In this document: one piece after another, positions 9,703-22,082 of the stretch
Layout of the letters: the number at the start of each line of letters is the position of its first letter
Position numbering within the stretch: position 1 is the stretch's first letter
DNA from: Doryteuthis pealeii
Lineage: Eukaryota > Mollusca > Cephalopoda > Myopsida > Loliginidae
NCBI GenBank assembly: GCA_023376005.1
Contig: CM042147.1
Span: 115,207,712 to 115,271,711, forward strand
Direction: 5' to 3'
DNA length: 64,000 nt
Notes under the pieces: generated by a model
Database searches by the model: none
The model's input: only the letters and a program-made list of their open reading frames with translations
What the model was told of the DNA's origin: nothing
Program-made: the position numbers and the translations under genes

Positions 9703-10215
9703 TTTTCACTCTCACTCTCTCTCTCTTTCTTCTTTCTTCTCTCTCTCTCTCTTCTCTCTCTTTCTCACTCTCTCCCTCTCTCTCTCACTCTCTTCTTCTT
9801 CTTTCTCTTTCTCTTTCTTTTCTTCTCTCTCTCTCTCTCTCCCTCTATCTCTTTTCACTCTCACTCTCTCTCTCTTTCTCTTTCTTTTCTTCTCTCTCTC
9901 CCTCTATCTTTCTCAACTCTTCCCTCTCTCTCTCACTCTTTTCTTTCTCCTCTCTCCCCTCTATCTCTTTCTCACTCTCCTCTCTCTTCACTCTCTTCTT
10001 CTTCTCTTTCTTTCTCTTTCTTTCTTTCTCTCCCTCTATCTCTTTTTCACTCTCACTCTCTCTCTCTTTCTCTTTCTTCTCTCTCTCTCTCTCCCCTCTA
10101 CCTCTTTCTCACTCTCTGTCTTTTCTCTCACTCTCTCTGTCTTTCTCTCCCTCTCTCCCTTCTTTTCTCTCTCTCTCTATCTATCTATCACCCTCTCTCT
10201 CTCTCTGTTTACACT
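8590..10215. repeat. 1.6-kb (CT)n-rich tract
   Basis: Almost exclusively C and T on the plus strand, mainly TCTC with TTTC, CACTC and CCCTC interruptions. A 597-residue Ser/Leu/Phe frame runs through it from 8554 to 10347. It is an artefact of a C/T-only strand, which cannot spell any stop codon, because TAA, TAG and TGA all need A or G. Confidence 0.95.
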
Positions 10216-10584
10216 CCATCAATTTTTATTGTATTTTCCAGTATTTCTTTCTTTTTTCAACTCTTTCATATTTCTGATGAGATTTTATCAAGAGATTTTC
10301 ACAATACATTAATGACAAGAACACTCATCCAATTCCTTCAACCATGATACCCAACATCGGCTGGGTGGAGGGAAAGAGGATCAGGGTGGCACGTCTGAAG
10401 ATTTCAACTGAGAGGAGGTTTGGGTTAAGTGTTGGGAGAATTGAAGGTTTTGATTTGGTTTTCTTGTCAAGTCTACGAAGAATTCTTTAAAAAGGAGATG
10501 ATAGATAAAAATCCAGCAATAAGTCTTAGATGAATGTGTTTTTGTGTTTTAAAACTGACAGATGATAATAAAAAGAAGGACATA

Positions 10585-12510
10585 GGATTGATGGACAGGA
10601 GAAAAAAAGAAGAATGAGTGCGAAAAGAAGGAATTAGAGAGAAAAAAAAGAAGAATGGGTGGAAAAAGAAGGAATTAGAGAGAAAAAAAAAGAAGAAAAG
10701 TGGGGAGGAAAAGAAGGAATTAGAGGGAAAAAAAGAAGAATGAGTGGAAAAAGAAGGAATTTGAGGGAAAAAGAAGAATCAGTGGAAAAAGAAGAAATTA
10801 GAGAAAAAAAGAAGAATGAGTTGAATAAGAAGAATTAGAGGGGAAAAAGAGGAATGAGTTAATAAGAAGGAATTAGAGGAAAAAAAATAAGAATGAGTTG
10901 AAATAAGAAGAAATTAGAGGAAAAAAGAGAATAAGTGGAAAGAAGGAATTAGAGAAAAAAGAAGAATGAGTTGAATAAGAGGAATTAGTGGGAAAGAAAA
11001 AATGAGTGGAAAAGAAGGAATTAGAGAAAAAGAAGTGAATGGAAAAAGAAGAATTAGAGAAAAAAAGAATGAGTTGAATAAGAAGGAATTAGAGAAAAAA
11101 AAGTATGAGTTGAATAAGAAGGAATTAGAGGGAAACAAGAAGAATGAGTGGAAAAAGAAGGAATTAGAGAAAAAAGAAGAATGAGTTGAAAAAGAAGGAA
11201 TTAGAGAAAAAAAGAAGAATGAGTGGAAAAAGAAGGAATTAGAGAAAAAAAGAAGAATGAGTTGAATAAGAAGAATTAGAGGGAAAAAAGAATGAGTGGG
11301 AAATGAAGGAATTAGAGAAAAAAAGAAGAATGAGTTGAATAAGAGGGAATTAGTGGGAAAGAAAGAATGAGTGGGAAAAGAAGGAATTAGAGAAAAAAAG
11401 AAGAATGAGTAGGAAAAAGAAGGAATTAGAGAAAAAAAGAAGAATGAATGGAAAAGAAGGAATTAGAGAAAAAGAAGAATGAGTTGAATAAGAAGGAATT
11501 ATAAGGGAAAAAAGAAGAATAAGTTGAATAAGAAAGGAATTAGAGAAAAAGAAGAATGAGTTTGAATAAGAAGGAATTAAAGGGAAAAAAGAAGAATGAG
11601 TTGAATAAGAAGGAATTAGAGAAAAAAAGAAGAATGAGTTGAATAAGAAGGAATTAGAGGGAAAAAAGAAGAATGAGTTGAATAAGAAGGAATTAGAGGG
11701 AAAAAAGAAGAAATGAGTTGAATAAGAAGGAATTAGAGGGAGAAAAAAAAGAAGAATGAGTGGGAAAAGAAGGAATTAGAGAGAAAAAAAGAAGAATGAG
11801 TTGAATAATAAGGAATTAGAGGGAAAAAAGAGGAATGAGTGGAAAAAGGGAATTAGAGAAAAAAGAAGAATAAGTTGAATGAGGAAGGAATAGAGGGAAA
11901 AAGAAGAATGAGTTGAATAAGAAGGAATTAGAAGGAAAAAAAGAAGAATGAGTTGAATAAGAAGGAATTAGAGAAAAAAAGAAGAATGAGTTGAATAGGA
12001 AGGAATTAGAGGGAAAAAACGAAGAATGAGTGGAAAAAGAAGGAATTAGAGAAAAAAAAGAAGAATGAGTTGAATAAGAAAGAACTAGAGGGAAAAAAGA
12101 AGAATGAGTTGAATAAGAAGGAATTAGAGGGAAAAAAAGAAGAATGAGTGGAAAAAGAAGGAATTAGAGAAAAAAAGAAAAATGAGTTGAATAAGAAGGA
12201 ATTAGAGGGGGGAAAAAGAAGAATGAGTTGAATAAGAAGGAATTAGAGAAAAAAAAGAAGAATGAGTTGAAAAAGAAGGAATTAGAGAAAAAAAAGAAGA
12301 ATGAGTTGAAAAAGAAGGAATTAGAGAAAAAAAGAAGAATGAGTGGGAAAAAAAGGAAATGGAAAAAAGAAGAATGAGTGGAAAAAGAAGGAATTAGAGG
12401 GAAAAAAAGAATAATGAGCAGAAAAAAGAAGGAATTAGAGGGGGGAAAAATGAGTGGAAAAAGAAGAAATTAGAGAAAAAAAAGAATTAGTTGAATAAGA
12501 AGAAAGTAGA
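10585..12510. repeat. 1.9-kb purine-rich minisatellite
   Basis: Roughly 50 imperfect units of 36-40 bp, with core GAAGAATGAGTTGAATAAG followed by AAGGAATTAGAG and an A-run. Nearly all purine on the plus strand, opposite to the tracts on either side. Confidence 0.9.
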
Positions 12511-12559
12511 GAAACAAAAAAGAAGAAAAACATCAGGAAAAGTGAAAAAAGGATTAAAA

Positions 12560-13435
12560 AGATTTATTCTTCTTGATTCTTTTTTCTTCTTTTTCACTCT
12601 TCTTGTTCCTTTTTTGTCATATTCTTCTGTTCTTATTGCCCTTGTCTTTTTTATTCTTATTGCCTTCTCTCTTTTTCTTTTTCTTCACCTCTCTTTTTTT
12701 TTCTTCTTCCTTTCCTTTTCTTTTTCTTCTTGTTCCCTTTTTCTTCTCAATTTTCTTTTACTTCCTTCACTTTTCTTCTTTTTCCTTCACTTCTTCTTCT
12801 TTCCTCCTCCTCTTCTTCTTCTTCTTTCTTCTTTTTTCTTCTTTCTTTCTTTTCTTCTTCTTCTTCTCTCTTCTTCTTTCACTTTTTTCTTTTTTCTCTT
12901 CTACTTCTTCTTCTTCTTCTTCTTTCCTTTCTTCTTCTTCTTCTCTTCTTCTTCTTCCTTCTTCTTCTCTTTCTTTATTTCTTCTTCTTCTTCTTCTTCT
13001 TCTTCTTCTTCTTCTTCTTTCCTTCTTCTTCTTTCTTCTTCTTCTTCTTCTTCTTCTTCTTCTTCTTCTTCTTCTTCTTCTTCTTCTTCTTTTATTTCTT
13101 CTTTTCTTCTTCTTTCTTCTTTTCTTTCTTTCCTTTCTTCTACTTTTCTCTCCTTTCTTTCTTCTTTTTCTTCTTCTTCTTCTTCTTTCTCTCCTCTTCT
13201 TGCTTTACTTTATATTCTCCTCATTGCTTTGTTTTCTTCTCTTTCTTCCTTTTAGTTTTCTATCTCTATTCCTTATGTTATTTTTATTTGTATATTATAT
13301 TTTTTTACTTGCTTATATTAATCTTATTTACTTTTCTTTCCAGCACTTTTTCTTTTCCTCATTCTTCTCCTCCCTGCTCCTTCTTCATTTCTTTGTCCAA
13401 TTCTTTCTTTCTAGTCCCTTACTCTCTTTTTATTT
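12560..13435. repeat. Polypyrimidine (TTC)n tract
   Basis: TTC-dominated tract, with a long nearly pure TTC section at about 12976-13092. All three frames are open and give Phe/Leu/Ser polymers with no protein meaning. Confidence 0.95.
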
Positions 13436-14810
13436 AAAAACAAATAACATGCACAAATGAATGAAAGAAAAAAACTTGAAACCATAATGAAAAAAAAAAA
13501 GCTGGTGCTTCTTCTTTTGCCTTTCCCTTCATTTACATAAAAAAAAAATGGCTGTAGGTGTCAAAAAGGGCCCCTTGTGCTATTGAATTATTGCCTTGAA
13601 TTTACTGCTGGTAAACGTGAGAAAACTGTTTTGTTAGTAGATAGCAGTGGCCACATCAATATATATTTTATAAAGGAGATGAAAACCTTTGAGATTTTTT
13701 AAAAAGATATTCATTGGTAACAGCACCCCCCCCCCTACAACCACCTAAAAAAAAGAAAAAAAAGATCAACATGATAAATTAAAAACAATTTTTTCTCCAA
13801 TTCTTCTTTTTTTTTTTTTAAATCACAGTTTCATTTTTTTTCTGCCATCCACTGTCTGATTTATTTTGTTCTTTGTATCATATCACATTTTTTATTATCC
13901 TTATAAATCACGATGAAGAAGAGGGGGAGGTGGTGTTGTTTTTCATGGGTGTACAGAGGTTAAATAAATGCTATTAAAGTAGTTATAATGATGACAGAAA
14001 GGGAAAAAAAAAGCAATGAAAATAATAAAAATTGGCAATTGACATGAGGGAGATAATGATAATGATATAGAATTATTATATCAGGGACGTTGCAAAGATA
14101 ATTGTTTTTTTTTTTTGGGGGGGGTGCACACAAAATTTGGTGCATATTCATAAATGCGTTCTCGTCTCCTGCCCTAAAAAACAGTAAGCAGTGCCTGCTA
14201 AAAATCCAACCCGAAAAAAGAAAAAAAATTGTGACAGAGTTAAATCAAAATTATTATACTTTTTACATATCGAATTATTTCAATAGCTCTTAAGTAAACA
14301 TATCAAATGCTGTAATAATTAAACATCATATTGTGGTATAATATCGGAAAAGTTATATTTAAATTATCTCCCCCTGCACCAGAGAGCAAATTGACAATAT
14401 TCGATATTGGTGCCTAAATTAAACTCCTTGACGAAAGTCACTAATTGAGCTGGGCACTCAACCAATGGGATGTGATCTTCAAGCGCTCCCTTTACCTTCA
14501 CCTTCACCTCACCCTCAGCACGTCTGGCAACAAATGCCACAAGTTTGCAATCTTTTTGTACCCTTTGAATATATGTTTCTTTATCTTCAATTGTTGTTCT
14601 TGTCTTCTTTCATCTGAAATTACTTGCTTACTACCAGGATATTATAAGAGTCCCGAAGTATCTCTTAATATCCACAGATCCTGCTAGTACTGATAATTAC
14701 AGTTCTCATATCATTATATAATGAATGAATAATGAAAGTCTTCTTACAGTATGATATCCATATTATCTCAATAATGGCAAGTTTTCAAGAAAGAACAATT
14801 CATTAACATT
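13436..14810. other. Unassigned AT-rich stretch
   Basis: A-, T-, C- and G-homopolymer runs (for example C9 near 13728 and G9 near 14117). No coding frame longer than about 80 residues and none with a recognisable domain. Confidence 0.5.
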
Positions 14811-14866
14811 TGAAGAAGAAGAAGAAGAAGAAGAAGAAGAAGAAGAAGAAGAAGAAGAAGAAGAAA
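14811..14866. repeat. (GAA)n microsatellite
   Basis: Uninterrupted GAA triplets. Confidence 0.95.
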
Positions 14867-14965
14867 TATATTAAAATCTCAAATTACATTTATTTTGTAC
14901 ATTTATAATTTAGGTTTAAGGTTAAAGATACGGTTAGGGTTAGAGCTAGGGGTAGGTTTAAATTC

Positions 14966-15612
14966 AGTTATTTGAATCAAAACTCTTCTGCTATCATTAC
15001 TTTCAATACATGTGATTGTTATTAATGTTATCATTGCACTCAGCAATGCAGCCTCCAAAAAAGGATGTGGGTTTTCTTAGTCCATAGTAAACATGATAGC
15101 ACAACTCAAGTTTGAACACGCTTACTATGATATCGTAATCAGGTATGTTAGCAACTACACCACAGAGACTGCTCTCAAAGATAATAATGGTTGATCATTC
15201 TATCTTTCTAAAAAAATGATGGTTGATCATTCTATCTTTCTAAAAGGAATGATGGTTGATCATTCTATCTTTCTAAAAAAATGATGGTTGATCATTCTAT
15301 CTTTCTAAAAAAATGATGGTTGATCATTCTATCTTTCGAAAAAAAATGATGGTTGATCATTCTATCTTTCTAAAAAAACAATGATGGTTGATCATTCTAT
15401 CTTTCTAAAAAAACAATGATGGTTTGATCATTCTATCTTCTAAAAAAAAATGATGGTTGATCATCTTTCTAAAAAAAAAGAGAGAAAGAAAAATTCCTTT
15501 AATGACTGAATAGTTTTCTAACATTTGAATCAAAACTCTTCTGGTAATCATTCATTACTTTCAATACATGTGATTGCTATTAATGTTATCATCGTTCTCG
15601 GCAATGCAGCCT
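14966..15612. repeat. Direct repeats flanking a 32-bp minisatellite
   Basis: About 90 bp at 14969-15056 (TTTGAATCAAAACTCTTCTG ... GCAATGCAGCCTCC) recurs at 15522-15613. Between them, 15183-15480 is a minisatellite of roughly nine units of 31-36 bp built on GATGGTTGATCATTCTATCT plus an A-run. The array probably expanded inside a duplicated segment. Confidence 0.85.
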
Positions 15613-16100
15613 CCCAAAAAATTGTATCAATTAATTGATGAGGAAGCAAAGTAAAAGATAATCTGAGAAATTGATCTATCAACAATCAATTGTCAATCAT
15701 TTTGGCATAGCGCATCAATCTATGTATCTTTGTGCAGGTGCAACCCTTCAAGGACACTGTCAGTGTATATATAGGAGGCAGGCAATATATGAACAATATA
15801 CTCTTCAATCTTTGAAGGTAAATTTGTTCTTATCAGTTGATGGAGCAGGCAATTATAAATAATATAATCTTCTCTGTTTTTTTTTGTTTTTATTTTTCAC
15901 TTGAAGTGTATTTGTCCTTATCTATTGACTATAGGATTTATTTATTGAAAAAAATGTTTGAAAACAAATAGTTCTTATATCTTAGAATTTCTTTCTTGTA
16001 ATATTTAATAATATCCGCTTTGATTATCTGATGCTCGACTAAAAAAGAATAAAGTAATAAAATCCAGGAATCTTTGGTTGAGAAGAAAATTAACATTTTC
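15613..16100. other. Unassigned AT-rich stretch
   Basis: A short internal repeat (caggcaat-ata-aaca/aataata, with cttcaatctttgaag nearby) around 15780-15870. No gene seen. Confidence 0.4.
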
Positions 16101-16104
16101 TAAA

Positions 16105-16900
16105 GAAATAGTTAGATTTGTACTATTTGAATTATTTGGACTATTCTCCTCATCTTTATTGTTATCTGCACAATGTTTCAGACAATGTGCTCTCAGGCTT
16201 TCTTGTCAGACTCGGGAACCTTCTCAAACTCTTCGAACTCAGGAACCTTCTTGTTGAACTAGGGAACCTTCATGTCATAATCAGAAGCCTTCACGGAACT
16301 TCGAACTAGGGAACCTTCATATCATAATCAGAAGCCTTCACGGAACTTCGAACTAGGGAACCTTCATATCATAATCAGAAGCCTCCACGGAACTTCGAAC
16401 TAGGGAACTTTCATATCATAATCAGAAGCCTTCACGGAACTTCGAACTAGGGAACCTTCATATCATAATCAGCCTCACGGAACTTCGAACTAGGGAACCT
16501 TCATATCATAATCAGAAGCCTTCACGGAACTTCGAACTAGGGAACCTTCATATCATAATCGAAGCCTTCACGGAACTTTGAACTAGGGAACCTTCATATC
16601 ATAATCAGAAGCCTTCACGGAACTTCGAACTAGGGAACCTTCATATCATAATCAGAAGCCTTCACGGAACTTCGAACTAGGGAACCTTCATATCATAATC
16701 AGAAGCCTTCACGGAACTTCGAATTAGGGAACCTTCATATCATAATCAGAAGCCTTCACGGAACTTCGAACCTAACCCTTTATTTAATCCATGGAGGTAG
16801 ACTGTTGTCATTCTGTTAACCATGCCTACGTACAAGTGTTAAGCTGTGTTAATTATTCTATGTTACTATCAGTAACATAGAATAATTAACACAGCTGAAC
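16105..16900. mobile_element. Family B copy with expanded 47-bp minisatellite
   Basis: The left end (ATTATTTGGACTATTCTCCT, CTTTATTGTTATCTGCACAA) matches the other family B copies. The middle, about 16262-16790, is roughly eleven units of 47 bp containing AACTTCGAACTAGGGAACC and ATCATAATCAGAAGCC. The end has ACCCTTTATTTAATCC as at 4414 and 61180. At 16840-16892 there is a 22-bp hairpin (GTGTTAATTATTCTATGTTAC and its complement around ATCA). Confidence 0.8.
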
Positions 16901-16910
16901 ACTCACTAAT

Positions 16911-17376
16911 GGGCAATTCCATGTCAAAAAGTAAAATTGTCACCCCACCCACATCAATTTTTCTGAAATTTTATACACGTGTTGACTTTGTTAAAGTTAG
17001 ACATTCTCCAAAATTTGAGTTTCCAATTCCAAAAATTGGCGGAGTTATGCCGAATTAGCTCTCCAAATTTGGTTGGGGTTCGCAAAAAATTGCAATCTAT
17101 TTTGTAATCTATTTTGTCTGTAGAATGAGTTCTAGGGATTCCCTACTCCTAAAAACTGGTTTATAAAAGCATTTTTACCAAAGAAATCCAAAAATGCTAT
17201 TGAAAAAGTCTGAAAGACAACCAATTCTAAGTTATTGATGATTTCTGATTTTTTCATAGCAAAATCAATTTCCCGATGTAGCATTGAATCTAAGATAAAT
17301 TTTTTGCTGTACAAAATTTCAGAAAGATTGAAGGGGGTGCGTGAAATGGCCTGGATGATTTGACATGGAATTACCC
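16911..17376 (-). mobile_element. Family C element with terminal inverted repeats
   Basis: Bounded by GGGCAATTCCATGTCA (16911-16926) and its near-complement TGACATGGAATTACCC (17361-17376). The minus-strand frame includes FAMKKSEIINNLELV and GKNAFINQFLGVGNP, matching in frame the plus-strand copy at 59330-59490 (LAMKKSKIINNLKLV, DKNVLINQFIVVGKL). Probably a short DNA-transposon derivative. No transposase motif is visible and the target duplication is unclear. Confidence 0.65.
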
Positions 17377-17513
17377 TAAGTAAGTAATTTCGGATGAAAG
17401 ATAAGAACAACAATTGAAGATAAAGAAACATAGAATAATCAGAGAAATTGTTAGTTGTGTACTTGTTTATTGATGATACTGTATCAAAATCAATATTTAA
17501 TAGTTGTATTGTT

Positions 17514-17690
17514 ACGATTTTATGGGCCATCTTTTTGTCTTCAAGCAAAAGCGCTTGTCCAGTGGAAATCCTTGGTAAAGAATCCTTTGGTTGTTCCTTG
17601 GTGCTCCTCAGTATTGCAAGTCCTTCATCAATGATTGCAAATGGATGCCTCTCAGTATCAGTCAACCAGAGAGTGTCAATGAGACTTGCT
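17514..17690 (-). repeat. Family A, copy 2 (partial)
   Basis: Reverse-oriented part of family A, from ACGATTTTATGGGCCATC through CTTTGGTTGTTCCTTGGTGC and TCAATGATTGCAAATGGA to the CTCAGTATCAG block. The ATATAAG end is missing. Confidence 0.8.
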
Positions 17691-17739
17691 GTCACTTGAC
17701 ACCAAAGTCACTGGTGTGAAAAATCAATGAGTACAAAAG

Positions 17740-18570
17740 ATGATTATTGTTTTTTTCTTTTTTTTTACTTTTTCTTTCTTTCTTTCTAATACTCAGATTT
17801 TTCTCTTAATCAAATTCTTACTTTCTTTCTTCTTTCTTTCTTTCTTTCTTTCTAACACTCACAGTTTTCACAGATTTCTCTTCAAGTTCTTACTTTTTCT
17901 TTTTCCTTTTCTTTCTTTCTTCTAATACTCACACAGATTTTCTCTTAAAAGTTCCTTTCTTTCTTATTTCTTTCTTTCTTCTTTCTTTCTTTCTTTCTTT
18001 CTAATACTCACAGATTTTCTTTTAATAACAAGTTCCTTTCTTCTTTTTTTTTCTTTCTTTCTTTTCTTTCTTTCTTTCTTTCTTTCTAATCTACAATTTT
18101 CTTAACCAAGTTTTTCTTTCTTTTTTTCTTTCTTTCTCAAGATTTTTTTAATTTTCTTTTCTTTCTTTCTCTTTCTTTCTTTCTTTCTTTCTTCTTTCTT
18201 CTAATACTCCAAGATTTTCTTTAACCAAGTTCTTTCTTTCTTTTTTTCTTTCTTTCTTTCTTTCTTTCTTTCTTTTCTTTCTTTCAATACTCACAGATTT
18301 TCTTTTAACCAGTTCCTTTCTTTTTTTTTTTTTTCTTTCTTTCTTTCTTTCTTTCTTTCTAAATACTCACAGATTTTCTTTTTAACCAAGTTTTCTTTCT
18401 TTCTTTCTTTTTTTCTTTCTTTCTTTCTTTCTAATACTCACAGATTTTTCTTTTAACCAAGTTCCTTTCTTTCTTTTTTTCTTTCTTTCTTTCTTTCTTT
18501 CTAATACTCTCAGATTTTCTTTTAACAAAGTTCCTTTCTTTCTTTTTTTCTTTCTTTCTTTCTTTCTTTC
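17740..18570. repeat. (CTTT)n tract with about 75-bp higher unit
   Basis: Blocks of CTTT repeats separated by TAATACTCACAGATTTTCTT and TTAACCAAGTTC, repeated about ten times. A composite minisatellite and tetranucleotide array. Confidence 0.9.
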
Positions 18571-18599
18571 CAATCTTCTCTTCTTTCTCTGTAAAATTT

Positions 18600-19050
18600 T
18601 TAGTGCATCTTCTTAATTTACTAAGAGCCAAGTCTCCGTCTAATCTTTCTTAAGAAGATTAAATGATATCAGTATACAAATGATATTCAGCTTTGTTCAC
18701 CAGGGTTTAAAATATTGTTTGTTAATTGAAGTATTTGGGGGAGAAAAAAAAACTGTTGTTGTCTTTTCTTTTGTTTTTTTCTTTTCTTTTTGGATTAAAT
18801 ATTTCAAAAGATTTTGTTTTATTTTAAAGAATAAGATAAAACTGATAATATATGCATTCTTTTATGACAAAAAAGAATTACTTAAAACCAAAAACAAGAC
18901 AGATTGATCAAGTGATCAATAGACAGAGAAAATATGTAAGATTCTGCCAAGCTTGAAGCTGGTAGATAGTTACATGATATGCATAAATATATAAATACAC
19001 ATATGTATTTATCTATGTGCATAAATCATAGTTTGTAAAGTTAGACAGTT
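18600..19050. other. Unassigned AT-rich stretch
   Basis: No gene or repeat family recognised. Confidence 0.4.
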
Positions 19051-19052
19051 GA

Positions 19053-19330
19053 TGTAAACAACAATCTTATTATAATGGAGATTGTGTGTTTTTCTGTCTG
19101 TAACCGAAACTATATTACTACTCAAGTCACAATTCCCTTAATTATTTACGTCAAATTCTCTATGATTTCATTCTCTTAAACCTTCAGTTATTAATAAAAA
19201 TTGTTTTACATTATTAATACTGTTGACCATATCTACGTACTAATAACATGCAATTGTATTTATATATACAACAAAATAATGGTTTACAGTTTGAACGAGA
19301 AGGCTAATTTGCATATTGATATTTAAAATT
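19053..19330 (+). repeat. Dispersed repeat F, copy 1 (inverted relative to 24010)
   Basis: Matches 24010-24290 on the opposite strand: TTATTATAATGGAGATTGTG, TTTCTGTCTGTAACC, AATAACATGCAATTGTATTTA and GGCTAATTTGCATATTGATA. The CAATCTCCATTATAATAAG-type end suggests a TIR-like or retroelement terminus of unknown class. Confidence 0.7.
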
Positions 19331-19715
19331 TTATTTTAATAAATATGTGCTTGGTATTATTGATTTCTAATTGTTTGGTTTTTATCTTAAGAAATATAAA
19401 CAAAAACCTCGTGGATAAATCTTAAAAGAAATTTATTTAAGAAGAAATAACTGTAATATTTTCCTTTACTTCCTATTTTAACTAAATAGTTAAATTAGGA
19501 AAATTTACCAATGAAAAAGGGGAGTAATGGAAAATGATGGAATAGTTAGTTTCAAAGTTGTTCTATTTTTCGATTATACCCCCTCTGTTGCAGATCTTTT
19601 TATCTGCATTCTTAGTCAGTTTCATTAGCCTTTCTAATTTAATATGATATTTTATTATATCAAAACTTAAATACTTGCACCCGGAGGGTGCATATATTTG
19701 CTAGTAATAATAATA
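19331..19715. other. Unassigned AT-rich stretch
   Basis: Contains a small perfect palindrome TGCACCCGGAGGGTGCA at about 19677-19693. Nothing else recognised. Confidence 0.4.
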
Positions 19716-19719
19716 ACAC

Positions 19720-20205
19720 TGAAATTACAGACTTTAAATAAGTTAGCATTAAATTAAATAACCCAACAAGGGTTGCCCTCGTCCGTTAAACCAATCAACC
19801 AAGGCTGCTTTCCTAAAAAAAAATTAGAAATGAAATATCATTCAAGTACGTACTGAAATTTTAGCCAATACTTTTAAGCAGTTAGTATCAAATTAAATAA
19901 CCCAACAATTTTTTCCATACTGAGAAAGCAACCAACCAAAGCCACTCTACTAAAAAAATAAATGAAATATCATGCAAGTTTTTTCGTATTGAAATTTCAG
20001 CCAATACTTTTTAAACGGTTGATATTAAATACATTCATACACATAAATACTACTCTAGCCACTCTAACACTGAAATTACATGCTTTAAAGCAGTTAGCAT
20101 TAAATTAAATAACCCAACAAGGGTTGCCCTCCCGTTAAACCAATCAACCAAAGCTGCTTTCCTAAAAAAAAAAAAAATTGAAATATCATTCAAGTACGTA
20201 CTGAA
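19720..20205. repeat. About 135-bp tandem repeat
   Basis: Four degenerate copies starting near 19720, 19855, 19991 and 20072. Each has a GAAATT(a/t)CAG start and most have GTTAGCATTAAATTAAATAA and CCCAACAAGGGTTGCCC. The words resemble the I-clade-like 3' end at 43985 (cagcattaaatgacccacc), so this may be an old tandem array of a retrotransposon tail. Confidence 0.65.
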
Positions 20206-20547
20206 ATAATAAAAGAATGAGATAAGATGACACATTAGCTGATGGATGGATAATATGTCTATCAATATACAGTTATTCATCCATTTCTCTATGTGTCTTG
20301 CGTATGACGCTAAACTTTGCATCTAGTGGTGAGGTTTTAGTTCTGGAGATCTGACGATTGTGGAATCACCCAGTTGGGATGAAAGATGAATGTAGGTTTT
20401 GATATCTCTTTGTTGTAACGATATAAAAGATAGAAGAACAATTCGTAATGTAAGTAATAGCAGGTAGATTCTATTGCCTGAGAAAAACTTAATAGAAGAA
20501 TGTACAAAACTTAATAGATACAAAGAATTAGGTAATATGTAGTGTAT

Positions 20548-21130
20548 ACGAGGCATGTGGTCTAATGGTTAGAGTCATAGGAAATGGACTCATCGACCCG
20601 AGTTCAATTCCTAGACGAAGCTGTTTGCATTTCACATGGTGCTAAAACCCTTGGGAAAGGTATGAGTCCAATTCTGCCTCCAGCAATGGGTAAATAGCAG
20701 CAGAGACTGGGTTCTTTTAACCATGGCTAGGCAACCAGTCAACCTGAGTTCAATTCCTAGACGAAGCTGTTTGCATTTCACATGACGCTAATACCCTTGG
20801 AAAAAGGTATGAGTCCAATTCTCCTCAGCAATGGGTAAATAGCAGGGGAGACTGGGTCCTTTAACCATGGCTAGGCAACCAGTCGACCCGAGTTCAATTC
20901 CTAGACGAAGCTGTTTGCATTTGACATGGCGCTAATACCCTTGGGAAAGGTATGAATCCAATTCTCCCTCCAGCTATGGGTAAATAGCAGGGCAGACTGG
21001 GCTATTTAACCATGGCTAGATAACCAGTCTAGGAGAAGGAAAACTCTAAATTCAAACCTGTTAAACTCCGCTTAAGAAATTGACCTTGTGTCACATCCTT
21101 CTTGTGTAGAGGGGTTGGTAAATATATATA
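20548..21130 (+). mobile_element. SINE-2 (tRNA-headed) with triplicated interior
   Basis: Head: A-box-like GTGGTCTAATGGTTAGAGTC and B box GAGTTCAATTCC. The segment from the B box to GGCAACCAGTC (about 145 bp) occurs three times in tandem, starting at 20595, 20741 and 20885. Then the normal 3' body follows (TAGGAGAAGGAAAACTC, TTGTGTCACATCC, GAGGGGTTGGTAAATATATA). A standard copy is at 33841. The triplication gives three B boxes and only one A box. Confidence 0.85.
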
Positions 21131-21478
21131 TAGTGTATAAGACATGAATGTCCTATAGGCAAATAGCCTTTTGTATATAAAGTCTTGAGGAATAAAGATA
21201 CGATTTTTGGGTTTGTAAAGGTTCTCATGTACAATGCATGTGATCGTTAGGGGAGATGTAATGGTTCATATGCTGTAGATTCTTGTTAGAGCAGGTTTAA
21301 GGAATAAAGAAAAAAGTATTGTATTCTAAAAATAGACAAAGCCAGACTGACTGACACCAAATTAAAAAGTCCCTCAAATTAAAGGACATTCTGAGAGTGG
21401 GGAAAGTAGCGTATTTTTTTTTATTATGGGTAAATAGCAAGACAGATTTGGGTAAAGCAACCAGTCTAGGAGAAAGAA
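21131..21478. other. Unassigned, with SINE-2 scrap
   Basis: 21424-21476 repeats a piece of SINE-2 (TGGGTAAATAGCAAGACAGA, AGCAACCAGTCTAGGAGAA). The rest is unassigned. Confidence 0.5.
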
Positions 21479-21600
21479 TATATATATATATATTAATTTG
21501 AGTGTGTTTGTATGCACATATATAGACCAGTAAAAGTTTGGAGATTAATATATAATATATATATATAATTTGGAGATTATATAATTTGCGTGTGTATATA

Positions 21601-21634
<34 letters not shown>

Positions 21635-21704
21635 ATTTGTGTACGTGATTACATATATATGTATGTGTGTATGTATACATATATATAATTTGTGTATGTG
21701 TGTG

Positions 21705-21754
<50 letters not shown>

Positions 21755-22082
21755 CTGTAAGTGTGTATATGTATATAATTTGTGTATGTGTATTTATATA
21801 TTTTGTATGTGTATATATATATATATATATAATATATGTGTGTGTGTGTATGTATATGTATAAAATTTGTGTGTATGTATGCATATATATATGTATATAT
21901 ATATATATATATATGTTAATAAAATTTGTGTGAGTATATATATATTGTCAGCTTAAAGCCATATAAAAAAAAAAAAATAAACACATTTGATTGTTTACTT
22001 AACTTCAATATATGTATGTGTATAAACTTTGTGTGTGTCTTTATATATATATATATATATGTATGTATAAAATTTGAGCTTG

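Noticed and set aside
10274..10305. CTGATGA near 10275 as another hammerhead
   Set aside because: No GAAA box at a suitable distance and no stem I pairing.
8554..10347. 597-residue Ser/Leu/Phe open frame
   Set aside because: The tract is C/T only, which cannot encode stops; no domain, no composition typical of a protein.
12491..13460. Long overlapping Phe/Leu/Ser frames
   Set aside because: Low-complexity TTC repeat open in all frames.
14925..14965. Telomere repeat (TTAGGG)
   Set aside because: Only one partial GGTTAGGGTTAG followed by unrelated sequence.
17132..17695. 187-residue minus-strand frame as one gene
   Set aside because: It joins parts of two unrelated repeats (family C and family A); only the family C part is conserved elsewhere.
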